Part shown: positions 19,798 to 28,028 of the stretch, in pieces | Layout: each line of letters opens with the position of its first letter | How positions within the stretch are numbered: position 1 is the stretch's first letter | Source of the DNA: Atopobium sp. oral taxon 199 str. F0494 | Lineage (GTDB): Bacteria; Actinomycetota; Coriobacteriia; Coriobacteriales; Atopobiaceae | Assembly (NCBI RefSeq): GCF_000411555.1 | Contig: NZ_KE150486.1 | Span: 1,178,001 to 1,242,000 of the forward strand | Length of the DNA: 64,000 bases | Reading direction: 5' to 3' | Position numbers and translations under genes: made by a program | The notes under the pieces: generated by a model | What the model saw: only the letters and a program-made list of their open reading frames with translations | Database searches by the model: none | What the model was told of the DNA's origin: nothing

Positions 19798-20674
19798 TCT
19801 TTAGGACGGAGAAGCCCTTGGGATCGATAACAGCCCAGCTGTATACGACCTCAGCGCGGTAGGCGATCTGGCCCAAGCGCTTGAGATCGCCAAGGCCGTC
19901 GGGGTCGCCGGTCTCAATGATCTCCAGGTTGATATCACGGACGATGCCCCATTTGATAAGGGAGAAGTCTCCCATGATAGCAAGCACCTTGGTAGGCGTC
20001 TTAGCAAGGGCGCCGGAAACGGTATTGGACGTTGCAGCCGGGATGCCATCAACAGAGCCGGTCTTAAGGTTTAGCGGAATCTCGGGGAAGAGACGCAGTC
20101 CAGTGTTCTTGACGCGAACCTTGCGAAGCGCCGAGGCTTGGGTCTTAGAGAGTGCAAGACCGGAGATATCATATCCCTGGTCTACCTTGTCGGCCATCGT
20201 ATCGAGGTCTGCAGCAGCGTCAGTCGTAGCGGTCACTGCAGTGGCTCCTGCGGTCAGCGCAGTCAGGCCGGCAACAGCCAGTCCGGTAAGCGGATTTAAG
20301 GCGTGGAAGACGACATAGTCAAGACCACGGCCGAGGGCGGCGGAGGACTTGTCGACGATGGCGTCGACAATCTTGAGTTGGTTGTCCTCATCAGCCCAGC
20401 GAACCTCATCGGAGAAGCGGACCGTGACAGACAGCTTCTTAATGATGTGGTCGATAGGCTCTGTCTTAGCTTCGGAGGGATTGTGCGGCGCATTCTCGCC
20501 GACGACTTCCGCCTCAGGATCCTTGGTGAAGAGGATAGAGGAGCGGTTGGCAAAGATAGCAGGAGAGGAGGCGGAGAGTGTCTGAATCACAGAGGTGTCC
20601 GCCACCTTGCTAACGAGCTCGTCAGCAACCTGAGAAGGGAGCTTGATGTTGGTAGTAGAAAACGGAGTAGCCAT
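19790..20674 (-). CDS. Major capsid protein (HK97 fold)
   Basis: The 294-residue protein fits the HK97-type capsid family without its own delta domain: N-arm (ELVSKVADTSVIQTLSAS), E-loop region, and P-domain helix DEVRWADEDNQLKIVDAIV. Its place after a scaffold gene and before the connectors supports the call. Confidence 0.87.
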   Translation of the reverse strand: MATPFSTTNIKLPSQVADELVSKVADTSVIQTLSASSPAIFANRSSILFTKDPEAEVVGENAPHNPSEAKTEPIDHIIKKLSVTVRFSDEVRWADEDNQLKIVDAIVDKSSAALGRGLDYVVFHALNPLTGLAVAGLTALTAGATAVTATTDAAADLDTMADKVDQGYDISGLALSKTQASALRKVRVKNTGLRLFPEIPLNLKTGSVDGIPAATSNTVSGALAKTPTKVLAIMGDFSLIKWGIVRDINLEIIETGDPDGLGDLKRLGQIAYRAEVVYSWAVIDPKGFSVLKSA

Positions 20675-20688
20675 GATGATTCCTTTCG

Positions 20689-21165
20689 TTAGTTGGTATG
20701 GCCAAATAGTTGTGCGGCAACTTCACGCTTGGGATCGTCGTTTGGACTTCCCATAGTGAACTTGCCGGGATTGGGGACCTTTGCCCCCGCTTTGGGCTTG
20801 AAATACGCAACCATAGCCTCTGCAGCAGAGCGCATCTCCTCTTCGGTGGCACCATGGATGAGCGCTTCCGGAATGCCGACATCAGCGGCAACCTTAGCCT
20901 TCAAAGCTCGTGTTGCCTCCGTTGACTTAAGAGCGGCAAGCTCCTCTTCAGCTGTCTTCGCTTTTTTGAGTGCCTCTTCAAGTGCTGCGCTCTGGGAGTT
21001 TTTGAGCTGCTCAAGCTCTTCTTGGGCGCTTGAGTTTTCCTTGCTGCGCTTCTCCCATTTGCGTGCCTGGCTTTTCCAGTATTCGAGCGTATTCTCGCCT
21101 GCTTGCTGTGCAGCTTGCGGATCGGCAGTTGGCTCAAGCGCTGGATCTGTCGTTGGGTCTGGCAT
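20689..21165 (-). CDS. Capsid scaffold protein
   Basis: The 158-residue protein is rich in Glu, Lys and Ala with a central coiled coil (KSQARKWEKRSKENSSAQEELEQL). It has the shape of Gp20/DUF4355-type scaffolds and lies directly before the capsid gene. It starts a new transcription segment, since a terminator precedes it at 21194-21220. Confidence 0.8.
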   Translation of the reverse strand: MPDPTTDPALEPTADPQAAQQAGENTLEYWKSQARKWEKRSKENSSAQEELEQLKNSQSAALEEALKKAKTAEEELAALKSTEATRALKAKVAADVGIPEALIHGATEEEMRSAAEAMVAYFKPKAGAKVPNPGKFTMGSPNDDPKREVAAQLFGHTN

Positions 21166-21193
21166 TTCTTGCCCCTTTCCGGCCGTGCGGCCT

Positions 21194-21220
21194 AATAAAA
21201 AACCAGCCGTGCGGCTGGTT
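21194..21220 (-). terminator. Terminator behind the MuF-toxin gene and tRNA-Gln
   Basis: On the minus strand AACCAGCC, a four-base loop GCAC and GGCTGGTT form an 8-bp stem followed by TTTTATT. It separates the MuF/tRNA-Gln segment from the scaffold gene, an unexpected break in a late operon. Confidence 0.75.
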
Positions 21221-21232
21221 GGTTACACATAA

Positions 21233-21306
21233 TGGCTTCCCGCCTGCGAATCGAACACAGATCTCAAGAACCAGAATCTCGTGTTTTGCCGTTAAACTAG
21301 CGGGAA
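21233..21306 (-). tRNA. Phage-encoded tRNA-Gln(CTG)
   Basis: The minus strand folds into a full cloverleaf of 74 nt with encoded CCA. Acceptor TTCCCGC pairs with GCGGGAA; the D stem is GTTT/AAAC; the anticodon stem CGAGA/TCTTG has loop TTCTGGT (anticodon CTG); the T stem is CTGTG/CGCAG with loop TTCGATT. U1-A72 and discriminator G73 agree with glutamine tRNA identity. It lies 51 nt behind the MuF-toxin stop and upstream of a terminator. Confidence 0.88.
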
Positions 21307-21357
21307 CTGTGGTATATTGTGGTTAACAGGGTTGGTCCTGCCCAGTAATGGGGGGGG

Positions 21358-22506
21358 TCAACCCTCGTTTTTTATAATCAGGAAGTCTGTTCCTCCCGGA
21401 GGGACGTACCATACTTCGTCATAGTATCTTTTGCACCTCCTGATAGATCTCATGTCGTCTTCATATGAGCGAGTGCTTCCCTCGGTTGTAAGGATCACAA
21501 TTTTTGGCTGATCGCATTTCAGGTTGTCCCATTTCTTTTTAGCGGATCCGAGGTTATCCTCAATGGAATGTTTACCGCCACCTGCATTCTTATGCTCAAC
21601 GAAGAGGTGCTGATCTCGAAGCCAAAAATCAATGTTCTTACTGCCATCCGGTGCATCTTCAGGTAGCGCGACAGGACTGAATCCCATTGAGGAGAGGATA
21701 TCTATCCCGCGTTTCTCATCAGCCGATAGCTTTTCACGTGGTTTGATGTACCAAGGTTTCGTTACCTCTCCTCTATAGAGCCAGTCTTTATTTCTCCTAC
21801 CAGCTTCTGCAAGGACTTTGTCTCTCAACTCTTTGTTGTTTTCGACTTCCTCAAGGCTTTCCTTGATACCGAGATTCTTGCAGATGGTATTGAAACTCTT
21901 CTCTGTTTTCGTATGGTCGTATCCGCCGACCTTCGTCCCAGGCTTGCCGGCAACCACCTTACACTTGCAGTGGTTGTGATAGTGGGAGTTGGCGCCAGCC
22001 TCTGAGTATACGAATCCGCGGGACGCCAGCATGGCACAAAAAGCGCATTCGCCGCCTTGCGGTACGCGGGCAAACCTCAAACCATAGCGCTTGCCGGCGT
22101 TTATCATCGTTCTGTTCGCCTGTTGTAGAACCTCGCTTTGCATGATGTTGCCGCAGGCTTCCATGAACTCATCTCCATGCAAAGCATTATTGGCAGCGTA
22201 TTGATCGACTTTCTCGCGGTACTTGTCGTTAACAAAACGCGGTACTTTTGCAAGATCGGTATTCTTCGCCTCGAGGCCTGTAGACTCCTCGAAGAAATCA
22301 AGGGCTACAGACCCTGCAGCATCCCCATAGGAGAGGGTCGTACTGATAAGGGAGTTGCTGATGAGCTCCATAAACTCACTATCAGACATGTCAGGGTTGA
22401 CCTTGATACCGGCGCTTACGAGCTTCTCGAATGCCTGCTTGGCCTTGCCCTGCAGCTTGGATAGATTGCTGTGATATGCATCCATCGCCTGCTTAGAGAT
22501 ATTCAT
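21358..22506 (-). CDS. MuF minor capsid protein with C-terminal nuclease-like toxin domain
   Basis: The 382-residue protein has a MuF/VG15 head domain in residues 1-200, including the metal-site-like pattern CAFC (154-157) and HYHNHCKC (175-182). After a linker, residues 255-382 form a separate domain that resembles the CdiA C-terminal tRNase / PD-(D/E)XK group: Glu264 in the first helix, Asp293 in NIDF, and Glu304-x-Lys306 in FVEHK, followed by strands KIVILT and EVWYV. MuF proteins with toxin tails are known as phage polymorphic toxins packaged in the virion. There is no usual immunity gene: behind the stop lie only a tRNA-Gln gene and a terminator. The domain identity is inferred from motif order. 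Confidence 0.82.
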   Translation of the reverse strand: MNISKQAMDAYHSNLSKLQGKAKQAFEKLVSAGIKVNPDMSDSEFMELISNSLISTTLSYGDAAGSVALDFFEESTGLEAKNTDLAKVPRFVNDKYREKVDQYAANNALHGDEFMEACGNIMQSEVLQQANRTMINAGKRYGLRFARVPQGGECAFCAMLASRGFVYSEAGANSHYHNHCKCKVVAGKPGTKVGGYDHTKTEKSFNTICKNLGIKESLEEVENNKELRDKVLAEAGRRNKDWLYRGEVTKPWYIKPREKLSADEKRGIDILSSMGFSPVALPEDAPDGSKNIDFWLRDQHLFVEHKNAGGGKHSIEDNLGSAKKKWDNLKCDQPKIVILTTEGSTRSYEDDMRSIRRCKRYYDEVWYVPPGGTDFLIIKNEG

Positions 22507-22508
22507 GT

Positions 22509-23912
22509 TTACTCACTTTGCGTTGCTTCCCGAACAAGGTTCTGTGCAGCCAGGCGCTTGCGGTCGGCTTGAAGCTCCCTCAGTTCGTCATCCTTATAAC
22601 CGAGGTCGCGCAGAGGTACGTCGGAGTTTGCCATCCATGGGAAGGCCGCTACGCGCTTAGTGACCGCATCGGACATAGATACCGGAGAGGGCGTCTCCGG
22701 CTTAGCAAACAGTGTCGTTATGTCATAGGCCTTGAGAGCTTCAAAGAAGTTCAGGTCATGGGTCACCGAGAGCGCCATAGTAGCGACATTCGTGAAGGCG
22801 CGCTTACAAGCTAGGATATAACTGTTGATGTCAATAATGGCGTCTTCCTGGCTAGCTATGATCGCGTCGGCGGATGTCGGGTTTGCGGTCGTGAAGCTGA
22901 GTGAGGACAAAGGCACATTTGTTGCATCTGAGAACATCGATGCCAAGAGTCTCATGTAGTCGCTGTGCGGCTGCATGGTCAGCTGAGGGAGCTGTCCGTA
23001 GTTCGGTATTTGCTTGTTCTTATTTGGCGTTCCAACGAAGATCGACCCGATGAAGGCGCCAAAAGGAGTCTCTGCGATCTTTTTCGCCTGTTCTTTATCG
23101 GCTCCCATAAAGAACTTTTGTGGGGCAGAAGCGAAAGCAGCTGTTGCGCTCATGTTCATGATCTCACGTTGCGCATCGTCAACAAGGCTCATTACCGTCG
23201 GGGTGATACGGGAAGTACCGAAGGGATGCTCCAAGGTCCCGTGGTAGGCCACCTGCTCTACGGGAACTCGTCCCATGGCATGCTCTGCTTCATCAGCTAC
23301 CCAGCGCCCATCGACAAGAGAGAGTACTATGAACTGAGTATCGGTAAAGACGTATACCAGCTTGGGTGTCTTGATGTTATGTGCACGGTTCCACTCGACG
23401 TCAACAACTACAAGCGCCGCTGTGATCCGCTTTAAGGCATCAGACCAAAGAGCTGACGCCGCTGTGGCAGGATATCCCGACACCACGACATCAGGCTCAC
23501 CAAGCTCTGTATTGCCGGAAGTGACGCTCACAAAGGCTACCGAATGGCGAAGTGAACTCATGGTGACCTTACGAACCAGGTTGTCCATATCGTTTTGATG
23601 AGCAATTGCATAGAGCTCGTCTTTTATGGCATTGTCTGTAGAGTTAAAGCCCTCAAACTGCACGCGGTCCGCCCACCAGTTAACGCATTTCGCGGCCCAG
23701 TCGATTCTGGGATCAAGCTTACAGGAGATCTCCGGCAATACCGAAACACCCAGATCTTTAACCTTGACGTCTCCGGCATAGTACTTGTCGCGAAGGCGGT
23801 TTCGGTAGTAATGCCTGCGCCACACCTCCACAAGCTCCATGACAGTCTCACGGTTTTTAGGTGATAAGTTGGCTGCAGCGGCCATAGACGCACTTAGTCC
23901 TCTGTCGATCAT
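22509..23912 (-). CDS. Portal protein (SPP1 gp6-like)
   Basis: The 467-residue protein matches the SPP1-type portal family (KYYAGDVKVKDLGVSV, AAKCVNWWADRVQFEGF, LSFTTANPTSADAI). Its start overlaps the terminase stop (TGATG), with ggggagg upstream. It forms the dodecameric vertex through which DNA is packaged. Confidence 0.92.
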   Translation of the reverse strand: MIDRGLSASMAAAANLSPKNRETVMELVEVWRRHYYRNRLRDKYYAGDVKVKDLGVSVLPEISCKLDPRIDWAAKCVNWWADRVQFEGFNSTDNAIKDELYAIAHQNDMDNLVRKVTMSSLRHSVAFVSVTSGNTELGEPDVVVSGYPATAASALWSDALKRITAALVVVDVEWNRAHNIKTPKLVYVFTDTQFIVLSLVDGRWVADEAEHAMGRVPVEQVAYHGTLEHPFGTSRITPTVMSLVDDAQREIMNMSATAAFASAPQKFFMGADKEQAKKIAETPFGAFIGSIFVGTPNKNKQIPNYGQLPQLTMQPHSDYMRLLASMFSDATNVPLSSLSFTTANPTSADAIIASQEDAIIDINSYILACKRAFTNVATMALSVTHDLNFFEALKAYDITTLFAKPETPSPVSMSDAVTKRVAAFPWMANSDVPLRDLGYKDDELRELQADRKRLAAQNLVREATQSE

Positions 23913-25435
23913 CAGAAGTAGACCTCCCCAGCCTCTTCGTCTTCAACTTGGCTTGCCATCCAAAAGGCGAGGGTCGCAGCTTCTGCTACAGCTGCACCCT
24001 CACCATCAAATCCCCAGCCGCCCGTACGGCCAATGGGGCGTTTATACGATTGGGTTATCGCTTTTGTTAGCTCATCTTCTTCATCCTCATCTAGGATGTC
24101 CGGCTCATACCAGGTAAGTGTTTGCTCACTGACAGCGTCGACAAAGTCAACGTTTGCCGTTACCAAATCAGCTGGCGTTGGACTTATGAGGTTTTCTTCA
24201 GGAGCGGCTTCACCGATGCGCTTGATAAGCGACTCGGCGCCTGCCTTGCCATCAATCACTACCGGCACAGTCTGCGCTCGTTTTGTGACAAAATCGGCAA
24301 GCGCCTTCTTCCCACCGATACTGGCACGCTTATCGACAAGCTCCACGTGGATGTGATCATCTTCTTTGACAGCCACGCATACCGCGAAGTATGTGCCATC
24401 GACGGAGAACTTGACGCCATAGGCTGTAGGTTTTCCCTGCGGCGCACAGTGCGTTTTACAGGCATCCCACGTCTCCTTGTCAATAAGAGGCGCTCCGGCT
24501 CCTCCTGCAAGCTCCTGCGGCGTCAGCCATACGCCCAAGCACTCCTGCGCGAATTGCAAATCGTCCATCTGCTTGCGTATCTCACGCAGAGCAGTGACGT
24601 TAACGATGCCGGCGGCAAGAGAAGGCGCTGCCTTATACCAACGGCTTTCATCTGAGACGTCTCCTACCTCTTCAAGCCCATATTCAATCCAGCAAGTGTT
24701 TTCAACGTCGGTTCCAGCGAGGGCTCGTGATCTCATCTTTTCAAACTTGTCTGCTACAGATCCTGCGCGGCGAGGTGTGCCCATATAGATGTACTGCGGG
24801 TTCTCCATAGGACCGCTTGAGGTTGTTGGCAAAAGAGCCTGGACGTGCTCAGGCAAAAGTTCTTGTGCCTCGTCGATGACGACAATGTCAAAGGTGTTGC
24901 CAAGGTTTGCTGTCTTAGTACGGGTTGAAAAGGCAATGAAGCCCTCGTTCTTATCGGCTGCATAAGGCTTGAACGTATAGCTTTCCTGCGCCGTCTTAGA
25001 TGACACTCTGCAAAGGCGATCATTGAAGTACCTGATGCCACGAACAGAATCGTGAACTTTCGTTCCCAAGATGTTTCGGAAGTCCTCAAGGGTCTTCATG
25101 GTTGTTGAATAGTTGTGCGCCGTCCAGAGAATCCGTGCTCCAAAAACCATGGCAAGCATGATGGAATACCACATGATGATTGTCGTTTTGCCATTTTGAC
25201 GCGGGATGGCAAGGCCGATGATTCTCTGTACAAACTGGAGCTGCTCATCAACGGCGGCGATGATTTCCAAATCTCTTAGTTGCCAGTCAGCAAATGTTAC
25301 ATTTGCTTGGTCGGCGAGTGTGACTACGAGCGGCGACAGTGATTTTTCATAGGGTTCATGGATACAATACCTAGGATCCAACAACGAGCTTGAGGGAGCG
25401 CTCAAGTGGGTCGTCTGTGCGGTCTTGCTTGTCAT
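23912..25435 (-). CDS. Terminase large subunit
   Basis: The 507-residue protein has the packaging ATPase with the Walker A variant AIPRQNGKTT and Walker B VVIDEAQE, and the C-terminal RNase H-like nuclease (KFSVDGTYFAV, VVIDGKAGAESL). The ATG at 25435 has a ggag motif upstream and is preferred to a TTG at 25462; it overlaps the small subunit by 65 bases. Confidence 0.93.
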   Translation of the reverse strand: MTSKTAQTTHLSAPSSSLLDPRYCIHEPYEKSLSPLVVTLADQANVTFADWQLRDLEIIAAVDEQLQFVQRIIGLAIPRQNGKTTIIMWYSIMLAMVFGARILWTAHNYSTTMKTLEDFRNILGTKVHDSVRGIRYFNDRLCRVSSKTAQESYTFKPYAADKNEGFIAFSTRTKTANLGNTFDIVVIDEAQELLPEHVQALLPTTSSGPMENPQYIYMGTPRRAGSVADKFEKMRSRALAGTDVENTCWIEYGLEEVGDVSDESRWYKAAPSLAAGIVNVTALREIRKQMDDLQFAQECLGVWLTPQELAGGAGAPLIDKETWDACKTHCAPQGKPTAYGVKFSVDGTYFAVCVAVKEDDHIHVELVDKRASIGGKKALADFVTKRAQTVPVVIDGKAGAESLIKRIGEAAPEENLISPTPADLVTANVDFVDAVSEQTLTWYEPDILDEDEEDELTKAITQSYKRPIGRTGGWGFDGEGAAVAEAATLAFWMASQVEDEEAGEVYF

Positions 25436-25802
25436 CGACCTTTGCTCCCTCCAACTCTTCAATTTGCATGCAGACGGCTCGATACTCTTTTGCGATGGTC
25501 GCTATGTTTCTCGTCTCGGCAGTAAGTAAGCTTTCCCTGAGCAGATTGCGTTCTTCTCTGAGACGTGCGGCAGTATTTTGCCGTTCACCCTCACGGAATG
25601 GGACTGCATACGAGACGCCAGGCAGCTCTTTGAGGGCATCTTTGACCGTTGTTTCACGCTTTCTGTACTTTGCGGCGTACTTCTGCACGACCCTGATAGA
25701 CCGGCCTAATGTCTCCGCAATCTTCTTATTTGGGACATGTTGTTCTTTGGCTTTCAGAATGTAGTCAATTTCTGACTGGGTCAGCGGGTTTTGTGGCGTC
25801 AT
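25371..25802 (-). CDS. Terminase small subunit / HTH protein
   Basis: The 143-residue protein begins with a helix-turn-helix (DYILKAKEQHVPNKKIAETLGRSIRVVQKYAAKY), followed by a helical region, consistent with the DNA-recognition subunit of terminase. The ATG at 25802 follows a strong aaggaggtgta. Confidence 0.78.
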   Translation of the reverse strand: MTPQNPLTQSEIDYILKAKEQHVPNKKIAETLGRSIRVVQKYAAKYRKRETTVKDALKELPGVSYAVPFREGERQNTAARLREERNLLRESLLTAETRNIATIAKEYRAVCMQIEELEGAKVDDKQDRTDDPLERSLKLVVGS

Positions 25803-25934
25803 TACACCTCCTTTTCTGTAAGCGTGCATATGTGCACATGAGGGCGTGCACCCATTGTTTGGACGGTCTGAAAAAACGGCTCTATGCCGCCGAGAGTGCC
25901 GCTACTACCTGGGCGGGGAGGGTTAACACGCCCC

Positions 25935-26285
25935 TTACCACTGTCGAGAACGGTATATTTTTCCGGCGTTCATCCCATGAACGACTTTGTTACTTTTCTC
26001 GCGATTACAATGTCTGTGAGCAGCCTGTACGTTGGCACGGTCCAGGGCTGCCGCCTGTCCTGATTCATAGGGTCCCGCCCAGCAGCGCTGCTGAGCGTTG
26101 TACAACCTCAACCAGTATCGTGATACCGGTACAACTTCATCCACCTCGAAGGCATCTGGATGGTTTGCCGGCAGGCTGTAGTTGATTGGCTCGTCGCAAA
26201 TTGCGCAAGGCAACTGCTGAGCCATGAGCCATGCCCTAAGCTTTCGACGGGCATTCCCATTGGTCTGCCGTACGTTCTTTGCCAT
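25935..26285 (-). CDS. HNH endonuclease
   Basis: The 116-residue protein shows a zinc-binding CAIC, the DEVVPVSRY segment in place of the DH motif, and HRHCNREKSN near the end. HNH proteins beside terminase genes assist DNA packaging in many siphoviruses. The second position of the HNH motif is atypical (Glu-Val instead of Asp-His), so catalytic activity is uncertain. Confidence 0.8.
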   Translation of the reverse strand: MAKNVRQTNGNARRKLRAWLMAQQLPCAICDEPINYSLPANHPDAFEVDEVVPVSRYWLRLYNAQQRCWAGPYESGQAAALDRANVQAAHRHCNREKSNKVVHGMNAGKIYRSRQW

Positions 26286-26413
26286 GACGCCCCAATCAAA
26301 AGCTAAAGAAAAAGCGCACCACCTAAAAGTGATGCGCTGACTTCCGACAACTATCGCACACTAGCATATTTGCACAATTTGCGTTCAAAGTGTTCAGCAA
26401 AGAATTTCTTTGT

Positions 26414-26596
26414 CTATCTCCTTGGTTTCTCCATATCTTGTTTGATAAGGTCCTTTATGTATCCAGAACGGTTTTTTTGTGCGGTGAGATAGCTATATAG
26501 ATCTGCTTCGGAAGGATAGAAGTTTATTGCCACTGTCTTAACATTGCGCTTCCGGTACTTTGCTGAAGCTCTCTTCTGCGCATCGCTTGTTGACAT
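26414..26596 (-). CDS. Small ribbon-helix-helix-like protein
   Basis: The 60-residue basic protein has a strand (KTVAINFYPSEADLYSYL) and two helices, as in ribbon-helix-helix regulators. The ATG at 26596 follows aaaggagag. Confidence 0.6.
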   Translation of the reverse strand: MSTSDAQKRASAKYRKRNVKTVAINFYPSEADLYSYLTAQKNRSGYIKDLIKQDMEKPRR

Positions 26597-26597
26597 G

Positions 26598-26678
26598 CTA
26601 TCTCTCCTTTCGGCGTATCCATCGATAGGCAATATGGGTAATTGCTACGGTTGCCAGTATGAGGATTATGTTGTTCAT
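26598..26678 (-). CDS. 26-residue single-membrane-span microprotein
   Basis: An ATG at 26678 behind ggagca opens a 26-residue frame with one hydrophobic segment (IILILATVAITHIAY) and a basic end (RWIRRKER). Its stop lies one base from the next start, a spacing typical of a translated gene. Confidence 0.5.
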   Translation of the reverse strand: MNNIILILATVAITHIAYRWIRRKER

Positions 26679-26752
26679 TGTCTGCTCCTTTTGTGGTAGT
26701 CTAGAGCTAGTTGGGGTACCAGCTGGAACTGATACCCCTTGGCTTAAAGTCC

Positions 26753-26863
26753 TTACTCTTTACCGGGGTGGGACTTTTTTATTTCCTCTGCAATCTTTTC
26801 GACTGCTACTGTGGTTACTGCTGTGAAGACTGCGAGGAATAGCTGCCATATCTTTTCTTCCAT
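26753..26863 (-). CDS. 36-residue membrane microprotein
   Basis: An ATG at 26863 follows a very strong gaggaggtgagag. The product has an amphipathic or membrane helix (WQLFLAVFTAVTTVAV) and a charged tail (EKIAEEIKKSHPGKE). It lies in another frame from the longer open frame at this place, which lacks such a site. Confidence 0.5.
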   Translation of the reverse strand: MEEKIWQLFLAVFTAVTTVAVEKIAEEIKKSHPGKE

Positions 26864-26984
26864 CTCTCACCTCCTCTCCTGCTATATATAGTATATAACT
26901 ATTACCTATATATAGCAAGTTATTTTTATGTATTGGTTTACAATTTCTACACAATTGAAAGGCAGTAAAACACCACATTGGCCG

Positions 26985-27476
26985 CTATCCCTCATCGCTT
27001 CCAGCACCTTTGATGACCTTATCAAATCCAAGCGAGTCGCACGTCTCTAGTGAAACGTTTGTCATGGTGATGCACGTTGCTGCTGAACACCCTACAAGAC
27101 TGCTGACCTCCCGTGTGCTCATGTGGCCGATATAGCGCCAGTAAAGCACGCTGGCATAGTCAGAGCCGAGCAGGCTCTCAATCCCTCCTGATCCTTTGCA
27201 ATCCTTACCAAAGAGTACCTCGCAGGCAGTGCCTATGAGTGCATAGTCCTGCTCAAGCTGGCGGTGGAGTTTGCGCTCATAGTCGATGCGCTTATCAACC
27301 AATCCCATCACATCGTGGTTTGATCCAGGTGCTACAGCCGATGTGTATCTTTGAGCCTTAACCCCCTCTGACGCTTGCATGACCGAGAGTTCGCGCCAAG
27401 TTCTATCAGCCTCTGTTGCTGCGGCCCTGACACCTTCGAAGAACTCAAGCGCCGAGGCATACCCTCCGAACCCCAT
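26985..27476 (-). CDS. ArpU/RinA-like late transcription regulator
   Basis: The 163-residue protein ends with a sigma-region-4-like helix-turn-helix (LYWRYIGHMSTREVSSLVGCSAATCITM). This pattern and the place just before the packaging genes match the ArpU/RinA group that activates phage late genes. It abuts the preceding gene (ATG within its stop). Confidence 0.65.
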   Translation of the reverse strand: MGFGGYASALEFFEGVRAAATEADRTWRELSVMQASEGVKAQRYTSAVAPGSNHDVMGLVDKRIDYERKLHRQLEQDYALIGTACEVLFGKDCKGSGGIESLLGSDYASVLYWRYIGHMSTREVSSLVGCSAATCITMTNVSLETCDSLGFDKVIKGAGSDEG

Positions 27477-27844
27477 TACACACCAACCTCTGCCTTGAGT
27501 TTGTCTACTGCAGATTGGTCAAGATACACAATCTTCATATCGAGCGCTTCGGCAATAGACTGCTCAAGAGTCGAACCAGAACTTTCAAGTGATCCAGGCA
27601 AGCATACGAGCACACTGAAGGGATATTCAGCTAACACTCGAATGCATGTACGCATAGCTTCTTCCCAACTTATATCTGGGTTTATATCTTCAGTTGGGTT
27701 ATATGCAACCTCAGCCCCTTCGTAGAGTAGCCACTTCTTAACTGCGTCGAAAGCTGGTTTGTTGCGATTCTCAACGCCGGTGACGGGACCTGAAATGAAG
27801 CACTGCTCTCCTCTGAAGACATCTTCTGGTTTCGTCTCGCTCAT
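27476..27844 (-). CDS. DUF4406 / nucleoside deoxyribosyltransferase-like protein
   Basis: The 122-residue protein has the Rossmann-like start CFISGPVTGVENRNKPAFDA and the segment FSVLVCLPGSLESSGSTLEQSIAEAL, typical of the DUF4406 group related to nucleoside 2-deoxyribosyltransferases. Phages use such enzymes in nucleotide metabolism, though the activity here is not proven. Confidence 0.75.
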   Translation of the reverse strand: MSETKPEDVFRGEQCFISGPVTGVENRNKPAFDAVKKWLLYEGAEVAYNPTEDINPDISWEEAMRTCIRVLAEYPFSVLVCLPGSLESSGSTLEQSIAEALDMKIVYLDQSAVDKLKAEVGV

Positions 27845-27934
27845 TGTTCACTCCTGTTCTGTTCTTTTTTCTTTCCAAAATCATTGATACATGTGTTCGC
27901 CTACTACTAGTAAGGTTTAGTAGTAAGTCTTTTC

Positions 27935-27952
27935 TTTATCTTTATCTTTATC
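27935..27952. repeat. Three tandem TTTATC hexamers
   Basis: TTTATC occurs three times head to tail in the AT-rich gap between the replication-type gene and the DUF4406 gene. An inverted repeat TACTACTA/TAGTAGTA (27902-27909 and 27918-27925) precedes it. Confidence 0.6.
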
Positions 27953-27973
27953 TTTGTAATGCGATGTCGTATA

Positions 27974-28016
27974 ACGGTCGTACTACGACCGTATATGCGG
28001 TCGCTATACGGTCGTA
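27974..28016. repeat. Iteron-like CGGTCG array, candidate prophage origin
   Basis: ACGGTCGTA occurs at 27974-27982 and 28008-28016, inverted as TACGACCGT at 27984-27992, with a variant GCGGTCGCT at 27997-28005. The first two form a palindrome. The array lies 13 bases behind the stop of the replication-type gene and next to an AT-rich tract, as in phage or plasmid origins. Confidence 0.5.
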
Positions 28017-28028
28017 TAAATATGCTGT

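Noticed and set aside
26760-26978. 72-residue minus-strand frame
   Set aside because: It lacks a ribosome site and covers the better-supported 36-residue microprotein in another frame.
27935-28016. CRISPR array
   Set aside because: The repeats are 6-9 bp, partly inverted and nearly contiguous, without spacers of constant length; no cas genes are near.
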